Positions 61,779 to 64,000 of a stretch of 64,000 nt of DNA are shown here, piece after piece. The notes below the pieces were generated by a model that had not been told where the DNA came from, searched no databases, and was given only the letters and a program-made list of their open reading frames with translations. How positions within the stretch are numbered: the first letter of the stretch is position 1; each line of letters starts with the position of its first letter. The DNA lies in the NCBI RefSeq assembly GCF_000797495.1, contig NZ_JTGN01000003.1:170357-234356 (forward strand), read 5' to 3'. Source of the DNA: Robinsoniella peoriensis. GTDB taxonomy: Bacteria; Bacillota; Clostridia; Lachnospirales; Lachnospiraceae. Made by a program: the position numbers and the translations under genes.

Positions 61779-61830
61779 TAAAATACGGGACAGGCTTAGA
61801 GACTTTGATTGGTTGCTAAGATGATATAAT

Positions 61831-61872
61831 GAGGGAATATGCGATGAGAGATCAGAGCATATTCCCTTGTTT
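61831..61872 (+). terminator. Rho-independent terminator after the lipoprotein gene
   Basis: GGGAATATGC pairs with GCATATTCCC and TTGTTTT follows. Confidence 0.8.
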
Positions 61873-61932
61873 TATTCTTGAGAATAAATGTGGAGATGAA
61901 ATATAGGAGGATGAATTTAAGATAAGAAACTT

Positions 61933-61996
61933 TAGAAATCAGAAGTAACATAAATCAGAAGTATTATAAATCAGAAGTAACATAAATCAGATGTAT
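61933..61996 (+). repeat. Four tandem 16-base units
   Basis: Four units of the pattern (C/T)ATAAATCAGAAGTAA with minor changes, head to tail. Non-coding. Confidence 0.85.
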
Positions 61997-62058
61997 AATA
62001 AATTAAATGTATCAGAAATTACTAATGTGAAATAGGAATAGGAAAGTAATTTTCTGTG

Positions 62059-62067
62059 TGATATAAT
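62059..62067 (+). promoter_or_regulatory. Extended -10 promoter
   Basis: TGATATAAT: TG one base ahead of TATAAT. No good -35 element is seen, which extended -10 promoters can tolerate. Confidence 0.5.
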
Positions 62068-62132
62068 AAGTAAGAAAATAGGACAGACATTAAGTCTGGA
62101 AAATAATAACTTTAAATCAGGAGGAATTATAA

Positions 62133-62492
62133 ATGTCAGTATTATTTGCAGAGTATCCAAAATGTACGACTTGCCAGAAAGCAAAGAAGTGGCTGAAAGA
62201 ACATCAGGTAGAATTTGAAGATCGCCATATAAAAGAAGAAAATCCAAATGCATTGGAACTTAAGGAGTGGCATGGCAGGAGCGGACTTCCTTTAAAACGG
62301 TTTTTTAATACCAGCGGAGTGGTTTACAAGGAATTGAATCTGAAAGAAAGAATTCCTCAAATGAGTGAAGAAGAGCAATACGGGATTCTGGCGACCGATG
62401 GAATGCTGGTTAAGAGGCCGTTGGTGATTGGGGATGACTTTGTACTGGTTGGTTTTAAAGAAAAAGAGTGGGAAGAAAAACTGGCGAAATGA
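62133..62492 (+). CDS. Spx/ArsC-family thioredoxin-fold protein
   Basis: A 119-residue protein starting MSVLFAEYPKCTTCQKAKKWL, so a CxxC at residues 11-14, followed by the Spx/YffB/ArsC fold (NALELKEWHGRSGLPLKRFFN, GILATDGMLVKRPLVIGDDFVLVGF with the ArsC-like RPLVIG). The CxxC is more typical of Spx and reductase-like members than of arsenate reductases, which have one N-terminal Cys. Could be a redox regulator or a reductase. Confidence 0.85.
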   Translation: MSVLFAEYPKCTTCQKAKKWLKEHQVEFEDRHIKEENPNALELKEWHGRSGLPLKRFFNTSGVVYKELNLKERIPQMSEEEQYGILATDGMLVKRPLVIGDDFVLVGFKEKEWEEKLAK

Positions 62493-62524
62493 TATACCGG
62501 CAATTGCCGGCCCGGAAGCAGAAG

Positions 62525-63217
62525 ATGAAGACAGAATGGAAGAAAGAGTGGAATAATAATTTGATTAAGGCTGTAATTTTTGATATGGATGGACTTATGT
62601 TTGACACGGAAAAGCTGGCAGCAGACGGTTGGAAATATGCAGGCAATAGCCTGGGATTTGATATCGATGATGAGAAGCTCTCACAGACCCGCGGAAGAAA
62701 TGTGGCAGATGCCAGGAAACTTTTCTTTGAATGGTATGGAGATAGGGTGGATTATGATAAGGCACGCAGTATTCGGTGTCATTATTTGAACAGCAGGCTG
62801 AAACAGCATGGGATGCCGATGAAAAAAGGTCTGTGTGAGCTTTTGGGATATTTAAAGGAAAACGGATATAAACGTGCTTTAGCAACCTCAACTCACAGGG
62901 AAACAGTTGCCTGGTATTTTGAATTGGCAGGACTTCCTATGGATTTTGATGTGGTGGTTTGCGGAGACGAAGTAGAGAACAGCAAGCCCGCACCGGATGT
63001 ATTTTTGAAGGCTGCAAAAAAGCTGGGTACAGACCCAGAGAGGTGTCTGGTTTTAGAAGATAGTCCCAATGGAATACGGGCAGGATCCGGCGCAGGCTGT
63101 AAAGTTGTAATGATACCGGATCTGGATCATCCTACGGAAGAAATTATAAAGTTATGTTTGAAAATATGCGATAATCTCAGTGATGTAATGGAGATTTTGA
63201 TAGCGGATAAAACTTGA
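62525..63217 (+). CDS. HAD-superfamily phosphatase (beta-phosphoglucomutase-like)
   Basis: About 230 residues. Motif I VIFDMDGLMFDTEK, motif II LATSTHRE, Lys and acid in the NSKPAPDVFLKAA block, and motif IV EDSPNGIRAG. The helical cap between motifs I and II is typical of the PGMB/DOG subgroup. The start is uncertain: the ATG at 62525 and TTG at 62561 are both possible; no strong ribosome site. It begins about 30 bases after the Spx-like gene, so the two may be co-transcribed. Confidence 0.85.
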   Translation: MKTEWKKEWNNNLIKAVIFDMDGLMFDTEKLAADGWKYAGNSLGFDIDDEKLSQTRGRNVADARKLFFEWYGDRVDYDKARSIRCHYLNSRLKQHGMPMKKGLCELLGYLKENGYKRALATSTHRETVAWYFELAGLPMDFDVVVCGDEVENSKPAPDVFLKAAKKLGTDPERCLVLEDSPNGIRAGSGAGCKVVMIPDLDHPTEEIIKLCLKICDNLSDVMEILIADKT

Positions 63218-63351
63218 AAAAACTTAATATGAAAGTCTGGTCACATGGACAAAAAAAGAGTGAAATTTGATAAAAATATGTGACTAAAACTATTGACAAA
63301 ATTACCAACTTAAGGCATCATATAAGTATGAATTAAGGGGAAGCCTGTCGA

Positions 63352-63392
63352 AAAAACAATTGTTTGCAGATGGCGAGCAGTTGTTTTTTTAA
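63352..63392 (+). terminator. Hairpin with T-run in the leader of the last gene
   Basis: AAAAAACAATTG faces CAGTTGTTTTTTT. It lies between a TTGACA (63293-63298) and the start of the exported-protein gene, so it could be an attenuator or simply the terminator of the HAD transcript. Confidence 0.5.
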
Positions 63393-63460
63393 ACTCTAAA
63401 TATGGAAAATTATGGATGTTTTCAGGACTAACCGATATATAAATAAGGAAGGAGAATATA

Positions 63461-64000
63461 ATGAAAAGAGTATTGGCAGGTTTTTTAGCCATGATTCTTC
63501 TGTTTACAAGTGTTGATGTAACAGCATTTGCAGCAGGGAATGAAAAGGATGCATCAGCTAACACAAATGGTAATGGCGATATTAGTGTAGTTCTGGATCT
63601 CAGCTATCCGGAAGCATTAGATAGGGTTAAGCAAAAAGATATAAAAGCACAATTGCTGAACGATTCCGGAAGTGTATTGGCTGAAATCGAATTAGGCGAA
63701 AAAACAGAGGATGAGAAAGGTTTTCCTATATTGGAAAATCAGTCAGGAACCGTAAAAATGGAGGCACTTAACAGCTCAGGGGTTCCGATCACAACAGAGT
63801 CTGAGGTGAATTATTACAATGTTGATTTTTCTAATTTACCAAATAACAGTGTTTATCAGATTGCTTTAAGGGGAAAAGGATATAAATCCTATCTATCTGA
63901 TAAGATAACTTTGAAAGATTTTTCGAAAAAAATTGTAATTGATACAAAGAGCCAGGCATTTACCATGGGTGATGTGAATGGTGACGGTGCCGTAGATGAT
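63461..64000 (+). CDS. Exported protein with a dockerin-like end (3' end outside window)
   Basis: The frame is open to the window edge (180 codons seen). GAAGGAG precedes the ATG. A signal peptide (MKRVLAGFLAMILLFTS, then VTAFAAG) is followed by an acidic, Asn/Ser-containing region, a beta-rich part with DLSYPEALDRVK, and near the end MGDVNGDGAVDD. The last block matches the Ca-binding loop of dockerin type I or EF-hand repeats, common in gut Firmicute surface proteins. More of the repeat should lie beyond the window. Confidence 0.75.
   Translation, partial: MKRVLAGFLAMILLFTSVDVTAFAAGNEKDASANTNGNGDISVVLDLSYPEALDRVKQKDIKAQLLNDSGSVLAEIELGEKTEDEKGFPILENQSGTVKMEALNSSGVPITTESEVNYYNVDFSNLPNNSVYQIALRGKGYKSYLSDKITLKDFSKKIVIDTKSQAFTMGDVNGDGAVDD

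Larger units (their letters stand above)
61779..62132 (+). other. Intergenic region before the Spx/ArsC-like gene
   Basis: About 350 bases without a gene. It holds the terminator at 61831-61872, a 16-base tandem repeat at 61933-61996, and an extended -10 promoter TG-A-TATAAT (62059-62067) ahead of the next gene. Confidence 0.55.

Noticed and set aside
62133-62492. Arsenate reductase proper
   Set aside because: A CxxC near the N-terminus and lack of ars genes fit the Spx-like branch better, so only the superfamily is called.

Overview
The window looks like chromosome of an endospore-forming, anaerobic gut Firmicute, most likely a Lachnospiraceae (Blautia/Clostridium cluster XIVa type). The reasons are the GerABC-type germination genes and spoIIR, a carbon monoxide dehydrogenase (CODH) cluster, class III fructose-1,6-bisphosphatase, TypA, a lysine riboswitch ahead of dapAB, strong AGGAGG ribosome sites and large sugar operons. 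This assignment is inferred from gene content. No rRNA, tRNA, phage, transposase or CRISPR was seen.

Layout. 1-3087: end of a germination-receptor operon (gerA partial, gerB, short gerC) and spoIIR. 3105-4165: a non-coding block made of two large imperfect palindromes in inverted orientation, with about 100-base direct repeats between them. 4202-12499: purine-nucleoside cluster with nucleoside phosphorylase, a BMP-type ABC importer, an amidohydrolase/deaminase and an alpha/beta hydrolase. 12706-15486: XRE regulator, then an AgrA/AgrC-like two-component pair and a short transcribed tail with a candidate 17-residue peptide. 15644-18184: two near-duplicate LacI regulators; the second has a strong promoter and two operators. 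18240-40008: a long co-directional alpha-galactoside operon (three GH36 enzymes, an ABC importer without ATPase, two mutarotase-like proteins, an L-fucose-isomerase-like enzyme, two UroD-superfamily proteins, transketolase, a zinc dehydrogenase, an FGGY kinase, a Gfo/Idh/MocA oxidoreductase). 40241-41250: nadA. 41412-44076 (minus strand): an exported SGNH-like protein and typA. 44313-47550: an SSB-like protein, cobO, lysine riboswitch, dapA, dapB. 47629-49590: fbp. 49689-56469: maltodextrin importer with intracellular GH13 enzyme, a truncated secreted amylase gene and a LacI regulator, joined by a shared operator motif. 56474-60554: a CODH operon (cooS, cooF-like, FAD oxidoreductase, rubredoxin). 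60720-64000: a lipoprotein, an Spx/ArsC-like protein, a HAD phosphatase and the start of an exported, dockerin-like protein.

How the genes work together. The phosphorylase, importer and deaminase make a nucleoside salvage unit. In the galactoside operon galactosides enter through the SBP/permeases and are cut in the cytoplasm by GH36 enzymes; the isomerase, kinase and transketolase suggest that the partner sugar or polyol ends in the pentose-phosphate pool, but the exact substrate is not evident. Neither sugar importer has an ATPase here, so a shared MsmX/MsmK-type ATPase elsewhere is implied.

The two signals I consider most novel are the paired palindromic element at 3105-4165, whose stems differ between copies but stay paired, and the CODH at 56589, which keeps every metal-cluster ligand yet lacks the residues used for acid-base chemistry in characterised enzymes.
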